A DNA stretch of 64,000 bases from Dendrophyllia cribrosa (lineage: Eukaryota; Cnidaria; Anthozoa; Scleractinia; Dendrophylliidae), in contig JAJLRJ010000004.1 of the NCBI GenBank assembly GCA_024195265.1, positions 43,770,568 to 43,834,567 on the forward strand, written 5' to 3'. This document shows positions 12,401 to 23,700 of the stretch, one piece after another. Each line of letters starts with the position of its first letter. Position 1 is the first letter of the stretch. A program made the position numbers and the translations under genes. Under the pieces are notes generated by a model that did no database searches, was not told the origin of the DNA, and saw only the letters and a list, made by a program, of their open reading frames with translations.

Positions 12401-13205
12401 TCCGGGAAGACCAATCCGCCCAAAAGGACGTTATTGCAGCAACAAAGTCACTATCCTTCAAAAAGGAAATGTTAAGACACCAACGCCCAGGGCCCCTTGG
12501 TATAGGCTCAGGGATAAGCAACGAAACGAAAACCATGGAGTGGCCCGAAAACGGACATGGAAGAATGTCACAAGAAACGAGGGCATGCGCCCACTGATAC
12601 CGGACAGCCAATAAAGTCAATTCTAGATGCCAAGGTACCATTATGACGCAGCCAAGTGTACGCGATATCATCAGGATGCAGATACCGCCACGCATCCAGG
12701 ACACAACAATCCTGAAAAAAGATGGAGAGAGCCTGGCTACTTTCCCGAGAATAATCCGCCGGATCCGAACCCCTGCGGTCCAGAGAGCGGTCAAAGACAG
12801 TATTGAAGTCGCCGCATACAATCGTGGGAATCAACGGATCAATACGATCCATAGCTGCCTCAAAAAAGCTATCCCGAGCGGGATTGCAATTCGGAGCGTA
12901 CAAACAAACTACCCGGAAGGTGACGCCATGCCTGCGAAATTCACCCATAACAAAACGGCCCTTATCATCAGAGCAAGAAGTGACAAGCTCATACATGGGG
13001 CGGTAGAGGATAATCGAACCACAAGAGTAAATAGACCCTAATAGACGAAAAACCATAAGAAGAGAACCAGAGCTGGGCCTCACGGGACGAGGCAAGGTGC
13101 GTCTCCTGGAGACAAACAAAATGAAGAGATAAGTGCCCTAGAGATTGCAGCAGGGCCATTCTCTTATTGGCGTCCCGGAGGCCATTGACATTAAGTGTAA
13201 TTACG
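9489..13205 (-). pseudogene. LINE ORF2: endonuclease, reverse transcriptase, C-terminal domain (broken)
   Basis: From 13205 downward the frame opens with LNVNGLRDANKR and FVCLQET, the start of the endonuclease. VVCLYAPN and IVCGDFNTVFDRSLDRRGSD follow, and then IDFIG. The next frame (12821-11343) has KSPGSDGLPMEFY and the NWRPISLLNVDYKL motif. The RT core at 11616-10975 shows LDQEKAFDRVDW, GVRQGCPLSP and the catalytic YADDTSVI. After an insertion, the thumb and C-terminal region continue (10799-10074: LGVFIGNG, WRERALSYGGKALVTN) to about 9489. At least three frame changes and the insertion make it non-functional. Confidence 0.85.
10765..10978 (-). mobile_element. Short retroposon-like insertion in LINE ORF2
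   Basis: It interrupts ORF2 between the residues LLLGAWRGLS and PVPIRWSSDKIK, which are adjacent in related LINEs. It starts with a CAA run followed by AGTAGCTTTATTTGCATGAC. On the minus strand it therefore ends in (TTG)n, like a microsatellite-tailed SINE. The target duplication could not be identified. Confidence 0.55.
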
Positions 13206-13279
13206 TTAGTGTATGGTACAAAAGTAAGAAGGAATACACGGGGTGAAAATAGTCAATTGGGAGAAAAACAAATGATAAA

Positions 13280-16042
13280 TTATCGCCAGGCAGGCGGCTG
13301 AGCCGCATGCTTAAAATTACGACCAGGGGACGCCGACGGCGCACGTTCACGGGATACACTACGACCACGAGATGGGCTGCGTTGATGACCCTTCTTAGCA
13401 TCTCGAGAAGCAGATCTTCCTCTACCCCGCGGGGGCTTAGGGTCATCTGGAACTACAAAGGAGTCATCTCGCTTACGCTTGGAAGTGGGACGAAACTCCA
13501 TGGACGACTCCTGACTATCCGTATCCCAACGCTGGGCGTCTGGGTAGCTCTCGTCATCAGTGCTGATCTCCTGGGGAGAGGGAGGTGGCTTGCCAAGCTG
13601 TTTACTCTTCCCAAGACTATTAGTGATTTTTGAGAGTACTCCCTTTAGCGGACTTCCTCCACTTTTCTCATTATTAATACTTTGATTACCAACACTTTCA
13701 CTAGTAGATACTTGGGGCTCGGTCTGTTTCAACCGGCTCCCACTGTTATTATTATCACTATTATCATTGCTACGATCCGGGTGGGGCTCAGTCTCTTTCA
13801 ACTGGCTCCCACTGTTACTATTATCATTAATATTAACATTTTCACTACAGACTAAGGGGGACTCAGCCTGCTTTGACTGGCTCCCATCATTAACTACATT
13901 ATTAGAGCAATCAGCTTTATCGCTACCAGTAGCTTGGGGCCCCTTCTTACTCTTATCAATATTATTTAACTGGGGCTCAGCCTGTTTCGACTGGCTCCCA
14001 CTACTATTTAAGTTACTGCCACTATCACAACCGCTTTCACTAGTATTAATAGTATCAGCCCCTTGGCCACTAGCAGGCGCAGAAGAGCGCGCAGAGGGGG
14101 GGGAGGGGGCGGAGGGGCAGAATGATCAACCAAAATACTCTGACTACGCGCGTTTGCGTCCTCATCCTCAGTATCGCTAGCGGGAACAGGATCAGTCGCA
14201 GGCTGGTCGACCACATCCGATGCACAGCCAGGGTGATCACTCTGCTGTGCAGCACCAGGTGCAGAAGGAACTCCGGGCAAAGCCAAAACAGACACAGACG
14301 CGGCGGCAACAGATACGGAGGCACGAGCAGCCTCCCCAGGGGTGGGGTTATCCTTGTCAGGACAGTCCCGGGCGAAATGCCCATTCTCCCCAAACAGGCG
14401 ACACCTATCTTTATCAGGACAAGCGGCCGATTTATGACCAATCTGGGAGCAAATATTGCACGTAATGGGTTGCCCCTTGTACCAAATACGGCACGTGAAA
14501 CCACCAACATTAACTATACGAGGGGGGGGGGGCAAGGCGAGTTCCGGTATACAAATCTTCGTTAGAGAAATACTGCTGGTACCGAACGGACTTAACAGTG
14601 CCCAGGGACGAAAAGTAGGCCACGATTTCTTCTTCGTCCACATCAAACGGATATTAGAGACCTTAAGCAGCGACGACGAGTTGGACGACGACGACGAGTA
14701 GAACTGCTGAAGGACTGGGTCGAGGACGTCGTTCACTGTGGGAAAACTAAAATGTTAAGCGCGCGCTTGGACGTGGACGAGGACATGTAACGATACAATG
14801 CTCATTTTTTTTCGTGAAAATCGAGAAACAGTCCAATAATTTTATCATGTCTTCTTTTCACGAGGTCCAAGACCTACTTCTTTTGAGTTATGACGACGGT
14901 ATTCTACATAAAGATGAGTTTTTGCTACTACATGAGCAAATATTTACATCAAAATATAAGCTAATTTTTCGGAAAATTACACTCTAAAATGACCTTAACG
15001 GCATGAAAATTTACGGCTTAAAACAAATGTAAAAGATTACATATAGGTCGGAATAAAGGAAAAACGAAACAGGTAATCGCTTTGTAAGTTCTCGATTTCA
15101 CCTTCTTAACTTAAATGTTTTGCTGACAAGATGCAAATCCTACAAAGCCCGAATTTTGACTGTTTGCAAATTTTTATATCTTAAAATCGCACTAAGATGC
15201 AATATTGTGCAAAGATTAGAAGCTAGAAAATATCTAACTTTTCATTCCAAAAGCCAAACATAAATTTTCTTCCTAAACACGATGAAAATACATAACTTTA
15301 TACTCACGCTCTCTCGACGTTCGGCCAGGACGGCAATGATGGCGTTTTCACGTTCTGAACTTCATGTGGACGACGAGTGAAGCATGCGCCGTAGCGCGCT
15401 AAGCGACAGTTTCACTTCCGGTCGTCGTCCTCAGGGCTTGTCGTCGACCTTGCTTAAGGTCCCTAATCAAAAAGGTGAACAATGGTAACCGAAGGGGCCA
15501 CCATCAACCCGACACCGCTGCTCGAAGAGTTTAACATAGGCGGCTCTGGCCACTTCAATGGCCTCCTCCTCGCAACCGAAGGTGACCCGAATGACATCGT
15601 AGCTCTGTTGGACGGCCAGAACTTTGAAAATACGGAAAAGCTTGAGGACCTCAGCTAAGACGGGCGAAAAGAGAAAAAACACGGAGAACGGCGCGAGCGA
15701 CTCCTCCAAGGAGAAAAACAACCCACGCAAAAACACACGAAAAGGCAAAAAATGCAAAAAGCAGCAAAAATGTGCAAAAGCAGAAGCCGAGAAAAAATGG
15801 GGGGCTGCACGAAGCCAGGCAATAAAGAGGACTTGACAAAAAGTGCAAAAACACCCGAAGAAGCGCGGCCGAGCGCAAACAGCAACGAGCAAAGGCGCAA
15901 GAAACCGGGCACCAACCAAGTTAAGCCCGCACGGACGGGGCCCAAGCAGGGATGGGTGACTCACCCAAAACGAGACGGCCGTCAACAAGGCGAAACGCCC
16001 AAAAACGCACTCACTTAACCAGAAAACTGGAGGGGCGACCAC
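13280..16042 (-). pseudogene. LINE ORF1: RNA-binding protein with CCHC zinc knuckles (broken)
   Basis: The N-terminal part lies at 16042-15467 (LAEVLKLFRIFKVLAVQQSYD, then CRVDGG). After the TIR insertion, 14653-14008 encodes VGGFTCRIWYKGQPITCNIC, a first knuckle CNICSQIGHKSAACP and a second CRLFGENGHFARDC, in which the second cysteine is replaced. The tail (to the stop at 13280) is rich in Ser, Arg and Lys with RGRGRSASRD-like sequence. Between them lies a linker of about four imperfect tandem repeats built on GSxLKxxEPQ (13700-14010). Several frameshifts are present. Confidence 0.75.
14654..15466. mobile_element. Non-autonomous TIR element inside LINE ORF1
   Basis: The left end TTAGAGACCTTAAGCA and the reverse complement of the right end, TTAGGGACCTTAAGCA, form inverted repeats that continue imperfectly into a GACGAC-rich stretch. 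Removing the element restores the ORF1 reading from VHLFD to YPFDVDEEE, consistent with a TA target. It is about 0.8 kb with no long frame, so probably a MITE. An internal TTAA within both ends leaves a piggyBac relationship possible but unproven. Confidence 0.65.
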
Positions 16043-16390
16043 ACAAGAGAAACTGCGAAGCTCGAGAACGAACTAACCCACCACAACAACTTGCCCGCAC
16101 AGAAACGGGAGAGAACCAAAGGCCAACAAGACAAGAGTAGAGTTTGAAAAACTCACTCGTGCAAATTTATCCCAATGTCATTTTTTTTGGTTTATTCTCC
16201 CAAGCCTCGGAGCCAAGTATGAATTTTAATATATCGAAATTGGTCTATTGTGTTTGAACTGTACGCTGCATGAATGCTATCGGTTGTAACATAAAACCTA
16301 GTTTTCATGGCTTTTCAAAGACGGTTTCACCAATTGCAGGTTTGATCAAACATAAAGGTTGTTAAAAATCTCATATTTACTAATAACCAG

Positions 16391-16457
16391 AGGCTCAGTT
16401 GGTTAGAGCGCCTGTCTTGTAAACAGGAGGTCATGGGTTCAAATCCCATCGGTGCCT
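16391..16457 (+). pseudogene. tRNA-Thr(TGT) pseudogene, unit 2
   Basis: It is identical in the anticodon and T arms to the gene at 5951-6024. An 8-nt deletion has removed the 3' half of the acceptor strand and the start of the D stem (AGGCTCAG instead of AGGCGCCGTAGCTCAG). The A box is damaged. Confidence 0.85.
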
Positions 16458-16612
16458 AAAATGTTTTTCGTCTTTTTTGTAATGATCGTTCGTCGATTGT
16501 ACATGTTTCAATTGTGCTCGATTTGTCTTTAAACTGTTGCATTTTCAACACATTTTTTTTGTCGTAAATAGTGGATAAGTTTGGCTTTTCGCGTCAATTC
16601 CACTCATTCAAG

Positions 16613-18037
16613 ATCCTTGCATGTACGAGCTCTACGCTGCGTTTCTGCTACCAGTTCAATTGTTCTTCATCTTACTCGTAATGCAATAAAGCTAGACACC
16701 TGAATAAAGCTACATTTTCTTACCTAAAATCCGCGGTAGTCTAGTGGGGAGTATCCGCCCGCCTGTCACGCGGGAGACTGGGGTTCGTCTCCCCGCCGGG
16801 GAGAAGGCTTTTTTTTGGTAATAAGCTTAGGGAAGTAGTCATAACAAGTATACTCGACGAGGACCCACCCTGTGTAGGGGTAGAGGGGTTATGCAAGATA
16901 ACACTTTTCTGATGAGTGTAATGGACATAATTTTTTGGCCTAAAAATTAGAGATGAGACGTAAATATTCTGTGTGCATGAAGCTTGCATTGCTAGTAAAA
17001 CGGCACAGGAAGATTCGAATCTTTTTCTCAGTTTCTACTCCTGATACAATGTGGGCTATACCAACAAGACACCTTCTTTTTAGGTGGAGGAGAGGGGGTA
17101 CTTAAAGAGACCACTAGTCTTTTTGTAAAATGGTGGGTCCTGTCCGAGTACAATAGTTTTGACCATTTCCCTTAGACGAAATTAACAAGGGACCCAGGGA
17201 TGTCGTGGTTTGCTTCTCTTTTATTTATTAAAGGCCAGTTTACACAATGCAATTTTTGGCGCAAATGTAAACTAGCGGTGATATCTGTGCGATTTTAATT
17301 CCAATTTGCTGTGATTTCCCCAACATCGCCGCCACCTTGCATCAGGTTTCAAACATGTTCGAAACGTCTGCGATATCACGGCGACAAATCGAATCGCAAC
17401 CAAATGGTTTCCACACGCGATTTGAGGACAAAAATTTCACAAAAAAATCGCATTTGTAAACGGGCCTTAACGTTTCCGACTTCGACTTCGAGAACGGACG
17501 TTTTATAGCCTGCATGGTTGGACATTTCCTCGTGGCTTGCTCGCTCGCTTTTCGGAATTCCTGGCTACGCAGGCTATTTCGTTTCATCTTGTTATTAACA
17601 GATAATCGCATTGTTGCGTTGAATCACAACAGTGTACGGGCGTCAAAAGTGTTTAGCTTTTAGCAATTTTTAGCTTGGATTTTACACTTTGCTTTTTACT
17701 GACCTTTACTGATCTTTACCTGAGGGAATATTTTATCATAACTCATGGAGCTAAGCGTTTTGGTTTATTAAGTTCGAATTTATAATATATTATTCACTGA
17801 TTATTGTTGCAGCACTTTTACACTTTGTAAATATTATCGTGGCTGCTGGACGCGCGCCTGTTTAAAAGCACAGTCCACCGTACAAACAGAGCTTGGAATG
17901 CCTGTGGTTAAACGTCAGCATGCGCGCGCGAATTTGTTTTTCGCCGAAGTCAACATCTTTTTTTTATCCAGTGTTGTTATATAAAGTCAGAGATTATCGA
18001 GAAATCGGGCAAAAATTGTCAGCTGGAAAGTGATTTC
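16613..18037 (+). repeat. Tandem repeat unit 3, truncated
   Basis: It matches unit 1 from position 1 to about 1340, plus the 115-bp stretch that unit 1 lacks. Homology ends after CAGCTGGAAAGTGATTTCA; unrelated sequence follows. Confidence 0.8.
16730..16803 (+). tRNA. tRNA-Asp(GTC)-like gene, unit 3 (possibly a pseudogene)
   Basis: It has the same structure as 118-191: anticodon GTC, the fourth acceptor pair mismatched, two extra bases before the anticodon stem, and T-loop TTCGTCT without A58. Confidence 0.6.
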
Positions 18038-18503
18038 ACTATACCAATAAAGTAATAAACAAGCAAATGAGAAGGGGGAAGTGGGAAGTGGAACAGACAA
18101 ACGATTTTCTTAGATTTCTTTCTTAGTTTGTTGAAATAATGTCCTGCAAGGAGGTGCAAGAATAAGATGGAAGGGCGCGCGTACCTCTTGCGCACTGACG
18201 CGTCCCAGAAATATCGCCCTTTCGGAGGGGTGTTTTTAAATCCTCACTGCCTGTTTAAAATTCCAACAATTAACCCCTCCATATTTCTGTTTTCAAAGAG
18301 ACGCCCCAGTTCATACAATCTGTGATTTTTTAATATATGTAATTTGTTTAAATAAAGAATCTACGACACTACTACTACTACTACTACTACTACTACGGCC
18401 CAACTATGATGTTTTTTTTTAGATTAAAGTTTATTCTCATGTGAATACAAAACAAAACAGTGCTATGAAATACACAAAGGGCGGGATTTAAAAAGCTTTT
18501 AAG
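18038..18503. other. Intergenic, no gene seen; (ACT)n at 18368-18396
   Basis: This is the transition out of the tandem array. Apart from a run of about nine ACT triplets I see no gene or element here. Confidence 0.5.
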
Positions 18504-18575
18504 GGGCCTGTCCGGGAGTCGAACCCGGGACCTCTCGCACCCTAAGCGAGAATCATGCCACTAGACCAACAGGCC
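18504..18575 (-). tRNA. tRNA-Pro(AGG)
   Basis: Read on the minus strand, this is a complete 72-nt cloverleaf. Acceptor GGCCTGT/ACAGGCC pairs perfectly with discriminator C. The anticodon loop TTAGGGT gives AGG. The T arm is CCGGG-TTCGACT-CCCGG, and both A and B boxes are intact. It is single copy in the window and unrelated to the Asp/Thr array. Confidence 0.95.
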
Positions 18576-18799
18576 ATTGCTTGAAAGATCTTTGTAACAT
18601 ACCTTCAGCCTTTATAATTAGCTGATTTGTGGTATATAACCTGTTGTGGTTTGGATGATTATTAGCTGTCTTTACCAATCTTGTTCTTTACCTCAACCTA
18701 AACAAAATACTATTTATTCTGTTCCAGGCGTTCAGATAGTGGGGAGTGAAGGATAGGCGCCGCACGAAGGAAATATATTGCGAGTGATGACGGAGGGGG

Positions 18800-18875
18800 A
18801 TTTTTTTTATTTTTTTTATTTTTTTTATTTATTTATTTATTTTTTTTTTTACTTTCAAATTTTTTCTCTTTTTTT
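18800..18875. repeat. T-rich low-complexity tract
   Basis: A run of TTTTTTA-like repeats in the intergenic region. Confidence 0.7.
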
Positions 18876-18897
18876 GTTATCATTTGCGGTTGGCCCA

Positions 18898-19018
18898 AGG
18901 TGACCTTGCTTTGATACAAACCTTTCTGCCTTTCATATGTTAATAATGCTTTTCTCATGCTAACTAGCTATATTTACATCTGAAAAGCTCCAAGGTCTGT
19001 ATCAAAGCAAGGTCACCT
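18898..19018. mobile_element. Short foldback element
   Basis: AGGTGACCTTGCTTTGATAC near 18898 is matched by its reverse complement ending at 19018. The arms resemble the ends of the 1-kb element at 35546-36526 (TTGACCTTGTCTTGATA), so this looks like a deletion derivative of that family. About 400 bp following it (19019-19416) hold nothing I can identify. Confidence 0.65.
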
Positions 19019-19416
19019 CCAGCCTCGCTTCCACTCAAAGGCAAGGTCACCATGCACACAACTGTAAAAAGGACTATTGATAAAATTATTGAAAAAAGTC
19101 CACTTATTATATAAAGAAGCTAAAACCATGTATCGTACTGTCATAAAACACAAATGGCATAATTAGACCACGAGATTAATGAAAGAAGTCGCGCTGCGCT
19201 GTTATATATTCGCAGTATTTGTTGTACAAGGTTTCGGTCTACTTAGCCAAATTGATCTTAATGTTTCAATTGATCTGTTAATCATTAAGCACTTATTTGG
19301 TTAAATCCGTTCAAATATCGTAATGCCGATAGCAGGGATCATCTTAATTAGAGTTTTTATCGAATAGGTTTTTCAAACTCAGTGATATAAAAAGCTCAGT
19401 TATATATTTTAAACTT

Positions 19417-19809
19417 AAAGGGGCTATGTTTTAGTGTTACTTTAAACAGCCAAAATACATACTTATATCAGTGAAAACGCAAAAATAAGAGTCCAGTTTT
19501 GTTTAAAATTATTCTACTAGTGCTCTAAGAATAAAAATAAGTGTCTTGGGCTGCAGATGGCCAGGATGGAAGTCGATTGCATCTTTAAAAAATTGGGCTT
19601 ATTTTTTCAAGTTTATCGTTTCTGTCTTGGAAAACTCGCTAAAACTCTGATCACTGATTATGGTTTATTTTCTCTAAGAACTTTCACTTGATATCTTCCT
19701 CTTAGTGTTCTTTTAGCATTTCGTGTATGACAAAAGTACTTTGTTTTAATTTGGGGCAGTTTTGACGCAAAAACCTCAAAATCACCATGATGACATAGCT
19801 CCTTTAAAA
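19417..19809. mobile_element. MITE of a TTAAAGGGG family
   Basis: The left end TTAAAGGGGCTATGT and right end ACATAGCTCCTTTAA are inverted repeats, with a non-coding middle. It shares ends and internal phrases with 31061-31437 and 48687-48908. Confidence 0.65.
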
Positions 19810-19954
19810 CTCAAATAAAAACAGTTTTAAAAAATCTCCCTATAAGCACGGTTTCCACTTGTTTTCTCTCTTTGTACCCGGTTATACTGATTAGCCAATC
19901 AGGGCGCACGCAGTAACCAATTACAACCAGGCAAAATTGGTAAGTTCATCTTTT

Positions 19955-20405
19955 AACCTTTCCAGAGTCAATTATGGAGACATGTAGTGTAGTTCTAACT
20001 TTTGAGTCTGTTGACAGAATCCTAGGGTGTGACCATTCAAATGAAACCTCTTCAGCAGTACTTTTGCATGGTACCATTTGTTCTAACTTTTGAGTCTGTG
20101 GATGAAATCCTATGGTGTGACCATTTGAATGAAACCTCTTCAGCAGTACTTTTGCATGATACCATTTGTTCTAACTTTTGACTCTGTTGATGAAATCCTA
20201 TGGTGTGACCATTTAAATGAAACCTCTTCAGCAGTACTTTTGCATGGTACTATTGTTCTAACTTTTGAGTCTATTGATGAAATCCTATGGTGTGACCATT
20301 CAAATGAAACCTCTTCGGCTGTAATTTTGCATGGTATCATTTGTTTTTCAATATTTTGAAATGAATTTTTTTTTAATTTTGATTGTTGGCACTCTTGGGA
20401 GTTAA
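19955..20405. mobile_element. MITE with an internally amplified 86-bp tandem repeat
   Basis: The outer parts are the reverse complement of the 200-bp foldback at 48948-49147 (GGCACTCTTGGGAGT at right). The interior holds four or more copies of an approximately 86-bp unit containing TGTTCTAACTTTTGAGTCTG and GGTGTGACCATT, whereas the other element has one. Open frames across it are artefacts of the repeat. Confidence 0.7.
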
Positions 20406-20766
20406 GGGATCAAAACTGTTAGGTTTCTAGTGATACAAATATTTTTTTTTTTGGCTTTTCGAAGTGACACTAAAAATACTGTGATGTTGCCCCTTTAAGC
20501 TGTTTACGTTTCTTGTCATCTCACGCGGCTGGATTAAAATGTGAAGAGGCATCTTGCAACTGCATAAACATGATCGCATTTGTTTTATCTCTAAATCTGA
20601 GGCAAGACATTGACCTTAGCTCTACCAACTTCGGTGAGTTATGTGCTAAAGTCAATCAAACCAAGTGCATCGGAACCTTTTTGACAGAGACGGTTTCATA
20701 AAACAGGACATTGCGTGCACTTGTGTGTTGGGAGCGACTAATGAACACACACAAGCACAAACCGTG
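20406..20766 (+). promoter_or_regulatory. Candidate upstream/5' UTR region of receptor gene 1
   Basis: This is the interval between a MITE and the first coding exon. I see no convincing TATA box or other core promoter motif; the transcription start is unknown. Confidence 0.25.
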
Positions 20767-23700
20767 ATGAACTTCTATCTGTGGATGGTTTGTATTGTGC
20801 AGCTTTTGACTGCCTTAACATCTTCAAGTGAGGGTGAGCTTAGAAACACTTAGTTTACTGTCAACTTTGTGTTGATAAGGTAAATTAACCGCTGCTTAGA
20901 TTTACAATTTCACAGTGACTCAGTGCTAGAGTAGCAAAGAGCTGTTTTGCCAGCAACAAGAGACAGTTCTGTTGGAGTTTCTCCGTCATCAACTATTCAC
21001 TGACAACTGTTTACAGCCTTGTTCTCTTTTGCCGAACAGTATTGAGCGAACCGACGCATGTCTAGTAAAGGGCAATAGTTTACCAGTAACTCTCGCAATG
21101 GAGATCTGTACACAGTGGAGTTTCGGTTGCGGTTATATTGAGTGATATGTTGACGAATTGGCATGAAACGATGCTAAACTAATGCCTTTTTTAATCATGG
21201 ATGGCGTAGAAAGGCAAATGTCACTCCCGTTCACAAACCGAACTTTCACTGATTACAACTGAACTTTAATTAGACTTTTTTACTTTCACAATACTTTATC
21301 ACTGCATAAGCCGCGGGTACCGGGTATAACTTTACGATCTTGATAATTGTGTTAATGAGGCGATAAATGGTACTAATGATACATATGACGTTAGGTTTCT
21401 GCCTTTTTTAACATGGTTATAGACTGCTTGCCGACCGATTGGTTGAAAATGACATCACAATGATAATGCACATGTAGATAAGTCGTAGCTTTACGCAATA
21501 AACACGACTTAGTTCTCAGCAACTGTCTAATAATCAGAAAAGTAACGAACTTCAAAGGCGAAGCAGATGTCCTGATACAGGTCAGGTACATGGTTGTCAC
21601 GAGTGTATTTTTTCTTTCAAAACATTTTCGCTTAATAAGAAGATGCTTTCGATATTCGATATGGGCCGATGAATCAAAAGGTCGAATTTTCAGAGAATTT
21701 TTCAAATTACATGTACACTGAGAGTTTTCAAGGTGTACCAGTGCTGATAGCAAATCTAATTCTGTATTGATGTTGAAATGATCTTGCGCAAGGGCATCCT
21801 TAAAAAACAATCTGTCGAATTATAAAAGTCTTCAGTAAAAATTACAACCCTTTGAATGCTATTGAAAAGCAACCAAGTTCATTCAATTTACGGAGATAAT
21901 CGCCTGCACCATGAGAAATGTGGTAACTGTTTTGATAGTTTAGTAGGCTGCTAGCAATCTGCTGGATAGTCGAGCGGGTTTAGCTGATTTAAATAAGAAG
22001 CAAAAGAACCACGAACGAAAATGCTGCTGGTGTACGTAGGATCTGGAGAGGATCTAGCCAAAAATAGCGAAAAAATCAAAGTATATATAAAGCAAGGCTG
22101 ATACTACGTTTAATGCTCCCAACCCATGAAATAACACAAGACAATGAATTATGTGGGGAAATGGGGTAGGGGATGAAGTACTCGAGTTGCCGATACATAT
22201 CATCTATAAGGATCATACATTTCAGGTCGCTTGGCAACGAGAGTCCTAAGCCTCACATGGGGTCCTAATCCCCAGGCCACTGAGAGGTCCTAATCCTCTA
22301 TATGGGGTCCTAATCCCCAGGCCACTGAGAGGTCCTAATCCTCTATATGGGGTCCTAATCCCCAGGCTCTGAGAGGTACTAATCCTCTATATGGGGTCCT
22401 AATCCCCAGGCCCTGAAAGGTCCTAATCCTCTCAAAAGACTGATCATCAACCGACTATGGACTCATTGTTACCATGGTAACACAGCTATCCTGGGGTCCC
22501 AGTCTACCAAGATAGCTGACCATGTGAGTCTATGGGGCAAAGGGTGACCTGTATGGAGCACTTCATCCCCTCCCAAAGTTTATTGAATAAGTAATGCCTC
22601 AGCTGAGAAACTTACAACAATCTGGACCTGCTTTAAAATTACAAAAACAGATCCAAAACAGTTCTAGGCAGTAACATTTGTAACCAAGTCTTAATGGGCA
22701 GACATGCTGCACAAGTCCATATAACAGCACTAGGCTGAATAACAGTAACAGTTTAAACAAAGTCTTAATGGGCAGACATGCTGCACAAGTCCATATAACA
22801 GCACTAGGCTGAATAACAGTAACATTTTAAACAAAGTCTTAATGGGCAGACATGCTGCACAAGTCCACAACAGCACTTGGCTGAATGACAGTAACATTTT
22901 TAACAAAGTCTTAATGGGCATAAATAATGGCACAAAAATTAATCATTTCTGGTAACGTTGCTGACACTATATAAAAAGTCACAAAATTAATTAATTAATT
23001 ACTTTGAATAGAATCTGTATGCTATAATTATGTTGCAAATATGCCAACAAGACAAGGGGTTGGTGGGTGGGAATTTCGTGACCAACACTTGGAAAGATCA
23101 GAGAATTATGAAGTATACACAGGGAATGTGAATGAAGCCCACCGTCTTGATTGACAATGCAGGGTTGCTGCATTGTGATTGGCCTAGAAATGACATCGCG
23201 TGCCAGACGCATGAGGTAGAACTGACCTTTGGATGTAAACACAGGGGCCATTGTCTTGTTAGTGTATTGCGTTACAGATATGTTTACTTAGAGGCCTGAG
23301 CTGTTAACTATTGTAATTTCCCTTTCATGGTTGTCACATTAACTTAAATTTATATTATCTATAAATTGGCTTTAATGCTCCCAACCCATGAAATAACACA
23401 AGACAATGAATTATGTGGGGAAATGGGGTAGGGGATGAAGTACTCGAGTTGCCGATACATATCATCTATAAGGATCATACATTTCAGGTCGCTTGGCAAC
23501 GAGAGTCCTAAGCCTCACATGGGGTCCTAATCCCCAGGCCACTGAGAGGTCCTAATCCTCTATATGGGGTCCTAATCCCCAGGCCACTGAGAGGTCCTAA
23601 TCCTCTATATGGGGTCCTAATCCCCAGGCTCTGAGAGGTACTAATCCTCTATATGGGGTCCTAATCCCCAGGCCCTGAAAGGTCCTAATCCTCTCAAAAG

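Larger units (their letters stand above)
9301..16200 (-). mobile_element. Tx1/L1-like non-LTR retrotransposon, nearly full length, decayed
   Basis: Reading the minus strand, it has a 5' UTR and ORF1 with zinc knuckles (to 13280), then ORF2 with apurinic-type endonuclease, reverse transcriptase and a C-terminal region (13205 to 9489), then a short 3' UTR to 9301. It is broken by frameshifts, a 64-bp deletion near 15660, an insertion at about 10765-10978 and a TIR element at 14654-15466. The 3' end joins unit-array DNA at 9300 without a poly-A tail. The 5' boundary cannot be fixed because all units share the sequence beyond 16020. A zinc-knuckle ORF1 fits the Tx1/L1 group better than CR1 or RTE. 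Confidence 0.85.
6180..16612 (+). repeat. Tandem repeat unit 2 of the tRNA array, expanded by insertions
   Basis: It begins with the same sequence as position 1. It lacks the stretch equivalent to 707-2078 of unit 1 and has no hAT insertion. It is enlarged by a SINE (7908-8237), extra copies of internal blocks (8238-9300) and a long LINE (9301 to about 16200). The 3' end with tRNA-Thr sequence at 16391-16457 leads directly into unit 3. Confidence 0.85.

Noticed and set aside
10398..14700. Several plus-strand open frames of 70-150 codons
   Set aside because: They lie opposite the LINE coding frames and have no recognisable domain.
14666..15453. piggyBac-type element defined by TTAA ends
   Set aside because: The inverted repeats extend outside the TTAA and the restored ORF1 frame suggests a TA target; kept as an alternative only.
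20129..20359. 76-codon frame with internal repeats upstream of gene 1
   Set aside because: It is the translation of the 86-bp tandem repeat within a MITE.
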